Shown here in pieces: positions 44,789 through 59,519 of a stretch of 64,000 nucleotides of DNA (positions are counted from its first letter, which is position 1; each line of letters opens with the position of its first letter). Below the pieces are notes generated by a model that searched no databases, had not been told where the DNA came from, and saw nothing but the letters and a program-made list of their open reading frames with translations. Origin of the DNA: Lagopus muta. Taxonomy: Eukaryota > Chordata > Aves > Galliformes > Phasianidae. The DNA is taken from contig NC_064444.1 in NCBI RefSeq assembly GCF_023343835.1, positions 16,901,219 through 16,965,218 of the forward strand, read 5' to 3'. The translations under genes were made by a program, and so were the position numbers.

Positions 44789-45591
44789 TTTAATAGAAGC
44801 ACAAGGCGCCCGTGCCCACTGCCCTGCCCGCGGGGCCGGGGGAGGCAACGCTCTGCGAAGGGAAATGCTCCTGGAGGGCTTCGACAGCTGCAGCAGGTGC
44901 CTGTGCTGGCAGACAAAGCGGGAAGAGGGGGCTGAGCTGAGCAGGGGGTATGGATGCAGCTTCACACCCAACGCCAACCAAAGGCCCTGTGAGGGTTTGG
45001 GGAGGGGGCTTGGCCCCTCGCCTGCTTTTCTGATGGGGTTTGCAAGCTTGGCGCCATTGCCAGGCGCTTTATCTCCCACATGCACTGTCCCCTGTCGCCA
45101 GCCACGCTCAGCCCCCACTTGCCTCGCGCTTCAGGTGCCCACAGCTCCGTATGTCCACCTGCTGCCGGCTGGGGGCATGGGTGGGCAGCACAGAACCTCT
45201 CTGCCCTGCACGCACAAGCAGTGTCCACAGTTCAGACCAAAGAATGCAGCCGGGCTGGGGCACACAAGACAAGGTGACCGGGGATGCCAAGAGACAGAGG
45301 GGCACCTCCAGCCTGAGGGACTTTGACTCTCCCCAGCTCCTCGCCCACACCCCAGCCCTGGTGCTGTGGCACCTGGCTGCACTCAGGCCAGGGGCTCTGA
45401 GAAGCCCTGAGCCCAGGGCTGGGGCAGGCAGCGTCCCTCCTTTCTGGAGCCAGACCAGAGGGTGGCAGAGTGCGCAGGGACCGAGGGGAACGGGACCAAC
45501 CTCTGCATATAAATATGCCGCTGGGGAGGGCAGGGTGGGGCGGGCTCATTGTTAGCACCATGGTGGTGGGGAGGGGGGAGGAAGGCGGGGG
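44789..45591 (-). other. Probable MMP15 3' untranslated region
   Basis: On the minus strand this follows the MMP15 stop and reaches an ATTAAA signal at 44789-44794. The start of this UTR (45530-45591) is a long C-rich run on the transcript, G-rich on the plus strand. The true 3' end could lie further on. Confidence 0.5.
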
Positions 45592-49037
<3,446 letters not shown>

Positions 49038-49660
49038 CCCGATCTACGCCGCCCTCATGGCCCGGGCCCGGGCCGCCGCCGCGGGGGCTGCGAGCGGAGC
49101 ATGGGCGGCGCTGCCCCTCGGCGCCCGCCCGCCCGCCTTTGTGTGCGGCTCAGGCCGGCGGGGCGCGGCCCATGTGCTCCGAGGGCCGCTCGGCGAGGCT
49201 CGGCTCGGCGCTGCCCCGGCGGAGAGACGCGGGGCGGTGGCGGCGCGGGGCGGGGCGGTCGGCGGGGCGGGGCGGGGGAAGGCAAGCCGCGTTCCCGGCA
49301 GGTGCCCGCGCCGCGAGCGCCGCCTCCTCCGCGCGACGAGGAGGGGGACGGGCGGGGAAAGGGCCGCGCTGCGTCCGTCCGGGTGCGCGCAGCCACGGCG
49401 GGGGAGGAGGGGGCCGTCAGGGTCGGCGCTCCCAGCAAACAGCGGCGAGGACGGGGTTGTTTGTAACCAGCCGACGCGCCGCTTTTGCCTCTTCTCCCTC
49501 CCGCTGCCCCCGGGAGTTCGGTTAATGTAAAACCCGCAGTTGCGGGGCGGCTGGCAGGCACGGGGAGATCGCCGCGCGGCGATGCTCTTCGCGCACTCCG
49601 CTCCCAGGAGCGCCGCGGGCATCGCCTCGTTCGGAGCCGACGGCGCATCAGAGGCAGAGC

Positions 49661-50662
49661 GGCTCAGATGTAGCACAGAAACAACGCTGTGAGACGCGTT
49701 TTACTGCCCGGAAGGACTCTGGCAGTCTTTCATCAATAAACGCGGAACGAAAGATGGAGGGCAGCGCAGCAGGAACAAAGGACAGAAGGGGCCTTTTCCC
49801 GAGGACAAAAGTCCGCCCACGGGCAGCGCAGGGACAGCCCAGCGCGGTGGGTGCCGCTTTATGGAGAAGCCCCCGTGCCACCCCCCGACCGAGCGAGAAC
49901 GCCCACCGGGCCGCGGTGCGAGAGCCGACAGTGCCCTCTCTTGGGCTCGCCGTAACGCGACGGCAGGGACAGCCCTGCGAACACGGCCTTCTGACTCAAA
50001 TAACCTCAAAGTCGTCGTTGTAAAGCCTCTCCGTCGAGATGCAATCGGCACGATTCAGTCTTGGCGACGGGATCTCATACTGCAATTTGCAGAGGCAGCA
50101 GCAGCAGCGTGAGAGGGCCGCAGATGTGACCCAGGAGTTTCTGTGGGCTGCGTTACGGTAGGGAGATGCCCTGCTGCATCCCTGCCTTCTTGTTTTTCAG
50201 AGCTACAACTGAGCTCAGCAGTCAGCCCTGAGCCTCCCAGACAATGACAGTGCCACTTCCAACTGCGCGAGACAAGCTGCCTTCAGCAACCGCTTCCCAC
50301 GCGACCTCCGTTCTCCTAAACAGAAGGCATCTACGGCTTTTAGAGAGGGTTGTTTTTTTTTCTTTCTTAAAATCAGCAAAATTAGCAGCTCTGACTGGAG
50401 CCACCAATGCTGACAGCAGCACATCCTGGCTGCTGACAGCACGCCGCTGTAAGAAATCTGCAAACACACATTTCTTTAGCCAACAACTCAGACTTGGAAG
50501 TTGCGTGGCTTGAGACCACAAACTTCCCAGAGCTGCTGAGCAGACAAGAAGAGCGTGGGAGGCGTGTGGCTGCCCCCAGTGTTTGGCGCTGTGCTGGAGA
50601 ACGGCTCTTTGTTGAACAGCAGGTCTTTCTTTGGGCTCTGAGATGCACAGCCCCATCAGGTC
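49661..50662. other. Intergenic region between MMP15 and USB1
   Basis: Both neighbours are on the minus strand, so this holds the MMP15 upstream region and the USB1 3' UTR. No canonical AATAAA for USB1 is evident close to its stop on the minus strand. A T-rich run lies at about 50349-50372. I recognise no gene or repeat. Confidence 0.6.
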
Positions 50663-53600
50663 CTACCTCAAGGGGAAGGAGAAGAACTTGTTGCCTGACT
50701 TGCAGCGGATTTGTTCCCATTGGACACGCAGAATGCGCGCCGAGTCCTCAAACCTGTCCACAATGTCCTGAAAAACACAAGCAGGGGCAGGAGTGAGCAC
50801 AAGGAGGCTGGGTGGGCCGGCTGCTGGAGGGGGAAGTCGGCTGCTCCATCCCAGAACCGAGTCAGAGACTGGTTTGTGGCTGTTCTTTGGCAAGGTGACT
50901 CAACTCACTGACCTCCCTCTGTCCCCCCCCACCCAAAGCCTCCGTTCTTTCAGCCAAGCTGAGTTTGCCTCACAGAAGCAAACTCCCTCTGCTTGGCTCT
51001 CCCCCGTGCCCATGTGGGGACACACCTGGAGCTCCTGCAGACACTGCCCCTCCAGGCTGCCACTCAGGTCCCCGACGCACCAGGCCATGCTGATGTGGAA
51101 CGATGGGTCCTGAAGATAAAGCAGGGATTGGATCACAAGGATGAAAGGAGGCTCTGCTCACTGCAGTGGGAGATTCGGTGCGGTGCTGCCCTGCCTGGGG
51201 CCTTGGAATGCTCTGCATTCATGGGCAGGAGGATCGCAAAGCAGGGAGCCCCCAAAGCCAGACCCGTGGTTGCAGAGCTGAAATGTGACAGCACTGGAAA
51301 TGAGGGTCCTCCCCAACTCTGCCCCACTCCCAGAGGGCACCAGTTAGTTAACATCCTTACTCTCCCATCCAGGGCACAAAACAGAAGTCATACTTGTGCA
51401 AGTCCCACTCTCAGCAAGACCCTGTTCAGGGTGTTAGCTGTGAATGCCACTGATTGGCCCGTGGAAAACCATTTCAGAGCCCAATTTCTCCACTCCTGTT
51501 TATTTAACGTTGAACACAGCACAGACCAGTCAGGCCCCAACCCTTCACAGGGAACCAGACAGCACCTCCAGACCAGCAGGGAAAGGCCTCACCTTGTAAA
51601 ATACGGGGAGGTCATATTCCTCCATAACCCTGTCCACCTCTGAGACCAATTCCAGCAGCTGGAAATGTCCAGTAGAGACTTCCAAACCTACAAAGGTCCT
51701 AAACAAAGACCAGAACACACGTGAGTATCTCAGCGGAGCCCTGTGCAAGAGCCGTATGGCTTTGAGAGGATGGAGGTTGCTACAGTAGTTGTACAATGGA
51801 GAGGAAGTGGCTGCAAAGCACCAGCTGAGAACAGTGTGGATGGGGAAGTGCTGTGACAAAGAGGTTCCTCTTGAGGACCGTCGTGGTGACACTTCTCATA
51901 CGCCTGCGTCTGACCGCACGACGGGAGGGTGGACAAGTCTTCCTCAAAGACCTGCTTCCTCCTGCCCATGGCTGATGTGGTTTTCCATTCCCATTAGATT
52001 CAGCAGCTTTTCATAATTTTAATCACCTTTCTCTTTAATGTGCTTTGGCATTTAAATTGCTTCATTTTGTTAAACTGGAAGCAGCACCATCAGGCTTCTG
52101 AGCTGGCGCCCAGGTGAGTTAGCGCTGCCAGAGCTGTTTGTCTCCAGCCCTTTGAAGACTCACAATGCAATTTCACCATCAGCATAAGCTGGCAGTGCTG
52201 CCAAAGGAGGTGGCCTCCACTCCGCTGGCCCCAGGCTGCTCATTCCCTCACCCACTCTCCCAGCTGGCACGGGGATCTGTGCAACCACAGAGCCAACGAG
52301 ATCAGCACAGCAATGTGCAGGGCTGTCTCTCTGGCAGCGCGGATGTGAAGCTGCAGCATCACCCAACCCCAGCAGAAAGGCTGCCTCAGGCCACGTTGGG
52401 AACACATCCCTCCTCCTAACTTCAGAAGGCTGAAATTCTGCAGCCCGAGGTTCAGTCCCCACAAGACAATAACAGCTTGCAGAGAACTGATGGAGAAACT
52501 AAAAACACACGCACCCCAGGGCGCTGCTGGAAGGGGCTGGACAAAGATCTGAAACTTCAGGGTCTGCCCCTCCGTGGACTTCCCTGCCATGGTGTGGGAT
52601 GGCACGGGCAGCTCTCCACTCTCACCTGCCTGGCACTGTTCCCCTTTGCTCGCTCACCTGGTTTTGTTCTGGTTGGTGTACACCTTCACTCGGTCAGCCA
52701 CACAGAAGAACCTGAAGTGAGATAGAAACTGTTTCAGCTAGGGAAAAAAAAAACCAAACACAAACAGAAGACGGAGAAGGGATGGAATTTCATAGAATCA
52801 TAGAATTGTTTGAGTTGAAGGGACACCTAAAGGCCATCTGATCCCACTTCCTGCAATGAGCAGGGACAACCCACAGCTCCATCAGTGCTCAAAGCCCCTC
52901 CAGCCTGACCTTGGGATGGGGCACCACTGTGCCACTGCCTCACCAATCTTAGTGTAAAGAACTTCTTTCTTATATCCAGTCTACATCTCCCTTGTTTTAG
53001 TTTGAAACCATTTCCTCTCGTCCTAAACTGAGACAGGGGAGGTTTAGGTTGGATATTAGGAGGAAGTTTTTCACCCAGAGGGTGGTGAGGCACTGGAACA
53101 GGTTGCCCAAGGAGGCTGTGGATGCCCCATCCCTGCAGGCATTCAAGGCCAGGCTGGATGTGGCTCTGGGCAGCCTGGTCTGCTGGTTGGTGACCTGCAC
53201 ACAGCAGGGGGTTGGAAACAAATGAGCATTGTGGTGCTTTGCAACCCAGGCTGTTCTATGATTCTATGATTCTATCACAACAGGCCCTGTTAAAGAGTGG
53301 GATGAGAGGCCCACAGCAGCTGCCCAGGGACTCAGCTGTCCCCACCTGTGGAAGGAGGCCAGGCGCTCCTTGAGGCTCTGCGTGAAGGGGTTGATCCAGT
53401 GGTAGCGCAGCACCACGCTCTGCGACAGGCTGACGTGGAACTCCTCCATGGCAGTGAGGGACGGGACGTAGGTGCGAGCGTGGGACACCAGCAGCTCCAG
53501 CAGCTCCAGGAACTCCTCCTGGGCCTGGTCTGTGGGGCACAAAGAACGGCAGAGGTTGCAGGGGACAGTACAGCCTGTTGAGCTCCAAGCCCTGCCGTAG

Positions 53601-54064
53601 GCTGTCGGCCCCCCAGAGCCCGCCCGCGTCCTGGGGCACCTCCAGCGCCGGGGCACCCACAGCTCCGGGCAGCGGTGCCTGGCCGCACCGCCCTCCCACG
53701 GCGAGGCGTCAGCGATGCCCCGCACGCCGCCCCGCAGCCCCAGGCCCGGCCCCGCGCCCCGGCTCACGCACAGGGCAGGTACACGTGCGTGGCCCAGCTG
53801 CCCCGCTCGTGTGGGAAGCACCGCACGCGGCCGCCGTGCCGAGAGCTGTCGTCCCGCTTCTCCTCCCGCTCCTCCTCGCTGAACATGGCCAGCACGCACT
53901 CGGGGACGGGCAGGCGGCGGCTGCAAGACAGAAAGAAGCGCTTCGGTTTCCCCCCGCGCCGGGCTCGGCGCCGCACGGCAGCACGGCACCCACCTGCCCC
54001 GCGTCCCCCCCCCTCCTTCCTCCTCATCCTCGGAGCTGCTGTACCCCACGAGCGTCGCGCTCAT
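50663..54064 (-). CDS. USB1: U6 snRNA phosphodiesterase USB1, 7 coding exons, 250 aa
   Basis: Coding exons in transcript order: 53994-54064, 53772-53920, 53346-53529, 52658-52711, 51593-51698, 51026-51109, 50663-50767. Total 753 bases, 250 residues (human 265). USB1 is a 3'-to-5' RNA exonuclease of the 2H phosphoesterase family. It trims the oligo(U) tail of U6 snRNA in the nucleus and leaves a protected 3' end; human loss causes poikiloderma with neutropenia. Both catalytic HxS motifs are present: HVS at 105-107 and HIS at 193-195. Conserved blocks include [30 protein letters not shown] and the C-terminal CKSGNKFFS. The N-terminus is the usual acidic low-complexity segment. At the end of exon 2, the donor (T then GTGCGT) was chosen because it restores the conserved PY-x-A-x-EEF reading. 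Intron 3 carries two CR1 tails. The start codon lies in a CpG island shared with ZNF319. Confidence 0.96.
52790..53024 (-). mobile_element. CR1 LINE 3' tail, minus orientation
   Basis: The segment opens with the reverse complement of the CR1 3' terminus (ATAGAATCATAGAATT) followed by the family's typical GAAGGGACACCTAAAGGCCATCTG-like block in reverse, and runs to a reversed CCATTTCCTCTCGTCCTA-type block. It is 5'-truncated, about 235 bases, and non-coding. It lies in USB1 intron 3. Confidence 0.9.
53027..53275 (+). mobile_element. CR1 LINE 3' tail, plus orientation
   Basis: It begins in a GGTTTAGGTTGGATATTAGG block and ends with repeated ATTCTATG units, the CR1 3' terminus. It is 5'-truncated to about 250 bases. 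It abuts the first CR1 copy head to head, so both 3' ends point outward. Both copies hold the same 3' region, so this is two insertions, not one inverted during insertion. Confidence 0.92.
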
Positions 54065-54560
54065 GGCGGCGCTGCGCTGCGCGCTCCGCCCGACAGGGGG
54101 CGCCGTGCGCCGGCCGCGCTCCGCCTCCTGCGCTCCGCTCCGCTCCGCTCCGCCGCCCGGCCCGGCCCTCCCCGCCCCGCCGCCCGCCGCCGCCGCCAAG
54201 CGAGCGCGGGGATCGGGCGGAGCGAGCAGGCCGCGGCCCCGCCCGCGGGTAGCGAGCGGGCTGAGCGGGGCCTCCCGCCGCAGGTGAGGGCCCTTTGTGC
54301 GGGCCTCGGGCCGGCGGGAAGTTGCCCCCCGCGCGTCCGCGGGGCCTCGGGGCGGCCCATGGGGGCGGCGGGCCGCGGGCGGGGCGGGCCCGGCGGTGGG
54401 CTCGGGCTGCGGGGAGCCCCGGGCGAGAAGCTGTTCGCCGCCCGCTGAGCCCGGCCTGGAAGTGCCTCCGTTCCGTCTGGGCGCTCCTTCCGAGGGATGA
54501 GCGGGACCCGGAGCCGGTCCCGGTAAAGCAGGTCGGTACGGGCTGCTGCCTGGAACGGAT
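53560..54560. promoter_or_regulatory. CpG island, shared USB1/ZNF319 promoter
   Basis: CpG-dense sequence from USB1 exon 2 through about 500 bases beyond its start codon. The part after 54065 probably holds the ZNF319 transcription start, with a plausible splice donor (CAG then GTGAGG) at 54284. There is no TATA box. A shared head-to-head promoter is inferred from gene orientation and the single island. Confidence 0.75.
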
Positions 54561-54564
54561 GGGG

Positions 54565-54797
54565 TGATGATGCTGGGACGGGAGGGGGTGGTGATGCCGG
54601 GATGGGGAGGTGATGCCGGGATGGGGTGGTGATGCCGGGATGGGGAGGTGATGCCGGGATGGGGTGGTGATGCCGGGATGGGGAGGTGATGCCGGGATGG
54701 GGTGGTGATGCCGGGATGGGGTGGTGATGCCGGGATGGGGAGGTGATGCCGGGATGGGGTGGTGATGCCGGGATGGGGTGGTGATGCCGGGATGAGG
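54565..54797. repeat. 19-bp minisatellite, 11 phased copies
   Basis: The unit GTGATGCCGGGATGGGGWG (W is A or T) starts at 54591, 54610, 54629 and so on every 19 bases to 54781, with no phase slip, after one degenerate leading copy. The A and T variants are intermixed. The G runs are G-quadruplex-prone. On the minus strand it produces long repetitive ORFs that are not genes. Confidence 0.95.
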
Positions 54798-56625
54798 TGC
54801 TGCCGCAGCCCGCAGGGATGGCACTGCACGCCGTGCGGTGGGACGGCTCCCCAGCGCCACGACCCCGGCCCGTGCTGCAGGCTCAGCACACGGTGAGCCC
54901 CGGGCTGCTGCTGGAGGTTCCGCTGGGAGCCTGCCCGGTCTGCAGGGCAAAGCCGTGCCGCCGCCGCTCCGAGGGGGACCATATCCTGCCCTCAGCTTCT
55001 CCTCCGGGTGTCAGAGCGAAAGAGCTGAGCTCCCAGGTCCTGGCAGGACCCTGGCCTGGCCCACCAGGAGCCTCTGGGTGTTGTGCTGCCCAGATTTGTC
55101 TGGGGGACAAAGCGATGCCATGTTCCTGCGGGGCATCGAGGGGGCAGGGGCTGTATCCTGCCTGCAGCATCTGCTCCAGGTGTCAGCACAAAAGGACTGA
55201 GGTCCTGGAGGAAACCATCCTGGCACATGGGCCTCTGGGTGCTGTATTGCTCAGATTGGTGCTGCAGGACGAAGCGATGCCCTGCCCTGTAGCACAGAGG
55301 CACTGAGGGGATGTGGATTGTGGCCCAGCAGTGCCTGCTGCTGCCTCTTGCCCAAGGATGGATGCTTCTGTGCTGTTGAAGTGTCTTGTCACTTGTTCAT
55401 ACCCGCTGCTCACCGGTGGAGTTTACTCTTCTCTTGGTCAATACTGGATTTTATCTGTGAGAAGAACCATACAGCAAGGCTAAGCAGTACCTCTGGGGCA
55501 AGGTGCTGGGCCCCAGCGTGCTGTTATCCTGAACTTTGGAGGAAGGCTCTGCCAAGCCATTGCTGCAGTGCCTCTTTGACCGTGCTTTGCACGATGCCTG
55601 CAGGTTCTGTTTTGTCTGCAGGCAGGGTAACACCAAGGGCAAACCCTTCTCTATCTTCTCTGGCTCTTCCTACAGGCAGAGGGGAAACTTCATGAGTACC
55701 TCCCTCCCTTGGCTCTGTCAGAGGTTAACGTGCTCGATGCTGGGGCTTCAGGAGGAGGTTGGGACTGGCAGAATTGCCTTTCTAGGGTGGGAATCTGCCC
55801 TGGTATTTGTGACATTTCACTCGGTAGCTTTTTTGCACAGCATTTAGCACACCACAGCTCGCACAGAGTAACAGATAGATGTGTTCACCCTGCTAGAGCT
55901 GCTCTGGTAGAAATGGGTGAGCTTGCAGGGGAGCATTTTGCTCAGACCCCACATTGCATCCTGGGCCCAATGGGGACTGAGGCAGCCTCTACTGCTTCAT
56001 GTGAGAGCTCACCAGGCAAACCCATGGCTGTGTTGGCCAGGCAGGGTCTGTCTCTTTCTACACTGAGTCCTGGCAGCATGCAGTGCTCCAGCTCTGGTCG
56101 GCTCCCCTCCCTGGGCTCCCAGGTGCTTTGCAGGGGTGCAAGAGGGTTTGCAAGGTGAGCCATGAGCTCACCTGACTGGAGAGCTGCCTGTCTGTCATCT
56201 GAGATCTGACATGAACTGTCTTCTTCTTGCAGGCAGAGCTGCTCCCTGTGCTGCATCGCTCGCCCTGCCTGTGTGTGCACACATCATAGCCGGCACAGAG
56301 AAGGGCCTCCTCTTGTCTTCAAGGCACTTGCTTCTACCTGCCTGACTTTCTTTTTTTGTCCAAGAGAAGGAAAGAGAAAAAGCCAAGCAGAAAACCGGAA
56401 CACGCAGTCCACAAAGAACTTCTGCAGATCCAAGGAGGAGCCCGTGGCGTCTCGGCCTCCTCGCTCCCCAGGATCCTGGCTGTGGGCTGGGTTTCCTGTC
56501 CTCAATTTCAGGATCGGTACAGGGAATCAGAGTCTTGGATGCTTTTGATTTTTATTTTTACTTGAACCTTTCTGACCGAGAAGCTGAAGCTGTCACTCCT
56601 AAAACCCTGTTTTTTTTTCCCAAGC
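54798..56625 (+). other. Probable first intron / 5' UTR region of ZNF319
   Basis: No coding exon is evident here. A pyrimidine-rich acceptor (T run, then CCCAAG) ends at 56624, one base before the ZNF319 ATG, so the coding exon probably begins there. The most likely upstream partner is the donor at 54284. Other non-coding 5' exons may exist, for example near 55660-55730 or 56230-56290, but cannot be proven. Confidence 0.5.
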
Positions 56626-58290
56626 ATGTCAGAAAGCTGGCAGCAGCAACAGCAGCAACCGCAGCAGCCGCCGCCACCTCCGCAGCAGCACCACGCTGGG
56701 ACCACCGCCCTCCCGGAACACTCCATCCCACCCAGCACCGCCGAAAACCCCCTGGGCTGTGCCGTCTACGGCATCCTGCTGCAGCCAGACCCGGGCCTGC
56801 AGCACCACCAGCACGCCCCTCTGCAGGCTGGGGAGCCGTCCCACAAATGCGGGGTGTGCGGCCACGACCTCACTCACCTCTCCAACCCCCATGAGCACCA
56901 GTGCTTGCCGGGCCATGACCGCTCTTTCCAGTGTACGCAGTGTCTGAAGATCTTCCACCAAGCCACCGACCTGCTGGAACACCAGTGCATCCAGGTGGAG
57001 CAGAAGCCCTTCGTGTGCGGTGTGTGCAAGATGGGCTTCTCCCTCCTAACCTCGCTGGCGCAACACCACAACGTCCACAACGGCAACGCCATGAAGTGCT
57101 CCATCTGCGAGAAGACCTACAAGCCGCCCGAGGCCGAGCACCCGCAGCCCCTCGATCCCTCAGAGAAGCCCTACAGCTGCTCCATCTGTCAGAAAACCTT
57201 CAAGCACCTCTCGGAGCTGTCCCGGCACGAGCGCATCCACACGGGCGAGAAGCCGTACAAGTGCACGCTGTGCGACAAGAGCTTCAGCCAGTCGTCCCAC
57301 CTGGTGCACCACAAACGGACGCACAGCTCGGAGCGGCCCTACAAGTGCACGGTGTGCGAGAAGACCTTCAAGCACCGCTCGCACCTGGTGCGCCACATGT
57401 ACGCGCACTCGGGGGAGCACCTCTTCAAGTGCAACGTCTGCGAGCTGCACTTCAAGGAGTCGTCCGAGCTGCTGCAGCACCCCTGCACGCCCAGCGGCGA
57501 GCGGCCCTTCCGCTGCGGGGAGTGCCAGAAGGCCTTCAAGCGGCCCTCGGACCTGCGGCAGCACGAGCGCACGCACAGCGAGGAGCGGCCCTTCAAGTGC
57601 GACCTGTGCCAGATGAGCTTCAAGCAGCAGTACGCGCTCATGCGCCACCGCCGCACGCACAAGGCCGAGGAGCCCTTCAAGTGCAACCTGTGCGAGAAGG
57701 GCTTCGTGCAGCCCTCGCACCTGGTGTACCACCAGCACGTGCACGGCATAGAGAACCTCTTCAAGTGCAACGTGTGCCAGAAGGGCTTCAACCAGTCCTC
57801 GGAGCTGCTGCGGCACAAGTGTGTGCAGAACGCCGAGCGGCCCTTCAAGTGCGCGGTGTGCAACAAGTCCTACAAGCGGGCCTCGGCGCTGCAGAAGCAC
57901 CAGCTGGCCCACTGCGCCGAGAAGCCCCTCAAGTGCACGCTCTGCGAGAGACGTTTCTTCTCCTCCTCCGAGTTCGTGCAGCACCGCTGCGACCCGGCCC
58001 GTGAGAAGCCCCTCAAGTGCCCCGACTGTGAAAAGCGCTTCAAGTACGCCTCGGACCTGCAGCGCCATCGGCGCGTGCACACGGGCGAGAAGCCCTACAA
58101 GTGCCCCTCCTGCGAGAAGGCCTTCAAGCAGCGCGAGCACCTCAACAAGCACCACAGCGTGCACGCCCGCGAGCAGCAGTACAAGTGCATGTGGTGCGGG
58201 GAGCGCTTCCTGGACTTGGGCCTGCTGCAGGAGCACAGCGTCCAGCACACGGCCGAGGGCGCCTACCAGGTGGCCGCCTGCTTGCCGTGA
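56626..58290 (+). CDS. ZNF319: Zinc finger protein 319, single coding exon, 554 aa
   Basis: The whole protein lies in one uninterrupted exon (human 582 aa), opening with MSESWQQ and ending YQVAACLP as in mammals. The N-terminus is a glutamine/proline-rich tract (about 6-22), followed by a conserved segment ENPLGCAVYGILLQPDPG. From residue 74 to about 541 there are 17 finger-like units. By my count eleven end in His-His (C2H2), five end in His-Cys (HQC, HQC, HPC, HKC, HRC; C2HC), and one near residue 158 is degenerate. TGEKPYK linkers join some of the fingers. No KRAB, SCAN or BTB domain is present. It is probably a nuclear DNA- or RNA-binding regulator; the target is unknown. Coding GC and CpG content is very high, which opens long false ORFs on other frames. 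It sits opposite USB1, as in mammals. Confidence 0.97.
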   Translation: MSESWQQQQQQPQQPPPPPQQHHAGTTALPEHSIPPSTAENPLGCAVYGILLQPDPGLQHHQHAPLQAGEPSHKCGVCGHDLTHLSNPHEHQCLPGHDRSFQCTQCLKIFHQATDLLEHQCIQVEQKPFVCGVCKMGFSLLTSLAQHHNVHNGNAMKCSICEKTYKPPEAEHPQPLDPSEKPYSCSICQKTFKHLSELSRHERIHTGEKPYKCTLCDKSFSQSSHLVHHKRTHSSERPYKCTVCEKTFKHRSHLVRHMYAHSGEHLFKCNVCELHFKESSELLQHPCTPSGERPFRCGECQKAFKRPSDLRQHERTHSEERPFKCDLCQMSFKQQYALMRHRRTHKAEEPFKCNLCEKGFVQPSHLVYHQHVHGIENLFKCNVCQKGFNQSSELLRHKCVQNAERPFKCAVCNKSYKRASALQKHQLAHCAEKPLKCTLCERRFFSSSEFVQHRCDPAREKPLKCPDCEKRFKYASDLQRHRRVHTGEKPYKCPSCEKAFKQREHLNKHHSVHAREQQYKCMWCGERFLDLGLLQEHSVQHTAEGAYQVAACLP

Positions 58291-59513
58291 GCCTCCTGCC
58301 CCTGGTGGCTTTCAGCTTGCATGTGATGCTCCCGAGCCTCGGCCTCCCCTTCCCTCTCCTCAGCTGGAGGCGGCCTCCAGGGAGTGCTGGGGGAAAGGGG
58401 AGGTCCGGCGGGCGGGGAAGCTTTCCTCTGGCCTCCGTGGTCTGTACCCACTGTAGCACAGGGGTTGAAGGACGGTGTCAAAGGCTCAGAGAGAGTGGAG
58501 AGGAGAGGAGGGAGGTGATGAGAGGAAGCGATGCCTGGAGCTGCCTGGTGTCCCCTGGACTGCGCTTCCTGCTGTACCCATGTTGCAGTGCCGGGAGCTG
58601 GCAGGGCTCTGCTCGGCCGCCCTCTGCATGCAGCCTCTTTTCCCTGTCCCACCTGGTGACTCCTCTTGCAGAGAGTGCTTGGGAGCAAAGCGGAGCGCTC
58701 CCTCTGGGTGTGCTGCTCGCTGGGGTTGTGGCAGGTTTCTGTGCTGGGCTCTCCCAGTGTTGTTAATCCAAACTCAAACGAGTGACTCGAGGGGACCGTT
58801 TCAGACCATTAGCATTTATCGACTGCCCCGACCTCTCCTGCTCTCCTTCTTTCTAGAGCATGGAAAGGGAAAAGTCGTGGGGTTGCACACCTCCAAAATA
58901 CACTTTGGCATTGCTGCTCCTGCAGTTGGTGGCTGTCACACTAGGGAATAGTTTTGAGCAAGCCTGCCCATCCCCATCCCTGCTGGCAGTGAGGGAAGGG
59001 TACCGAGCATCACATGCTGCAGAGTGTGGTAAGGAGAGTCTCCGCTCCTGGTTGTGAGCATGGCATTGACCAGCTGCCTCCGGAGGGACCTTGCTCTCCC
59101 ATGAAGACTTACCTCCATTCCCAGGCTCCTTCCCTCCCTGCTCTGCTTGGGCCATGAGCACACCTCCAGGGTCGGGCACAGGGACGTCCCCGCAGCTTGA
59201 ACACTAAGGGGTGAGGTGAACACTACAAAGAGCCTGCAGCCTCTTTGCAGGAATGGTCTCGGCCATCTCCGGTGGTGAGCCACGTGGTGCTTTGGGGTGT
59301 CTGATTTGCTGGGGGGAATCAGTTCTGTCCAGAAGAAGTTTGGGAGGACCCTTCCTGCCCCGTGGGGTCGGCTCCAGGGAAAGGGGAAGGTTAGCAGTGG
59401 ATAAAGGAGGGGTTATTTTCCCCTTCTTGCAGGCGTCCTGATTTACCCCTTTACTCTTTCTTTACCTCTTCCGTTTTTCAGGTTTTGCACAGTTCTTGTA
59501 AACGTCACTTAAA

Positions 59514-59519
59514 AATAAA
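59514..59519 (+). terminator. AATAAA poly(A) signal of ZNF319
   Basis: Canonical AATAAA about 1.2 kb after the stop in an A-rich context. Confidence 0.6.

Noticed and set aside
53264-54982. 572-codon minus-strand ORF
   Set aside because: It crosses USB1 coding exons 3 and 1 and the introns between them and then the 19-bp minisatellite, whose repeat stays open in this frame. The real USB1 exons change frame and are spliced.
56931-58004. 357-codon ORF in a second plus-strand frame of ZNF319
   Set aside because: Alanine/arginine-rich shadow of the zinc-finger frame; no domain and no independent start context.
57160-58248. 362-codon ORF antisense to ZNF319
   Set aside because: It mirrors the zinc-finger codons, with leucine/valine/alanine repeats at the finger period, and arises from high GC in third positions. 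The zinc fingers on the plus strand are clearly the real protein.
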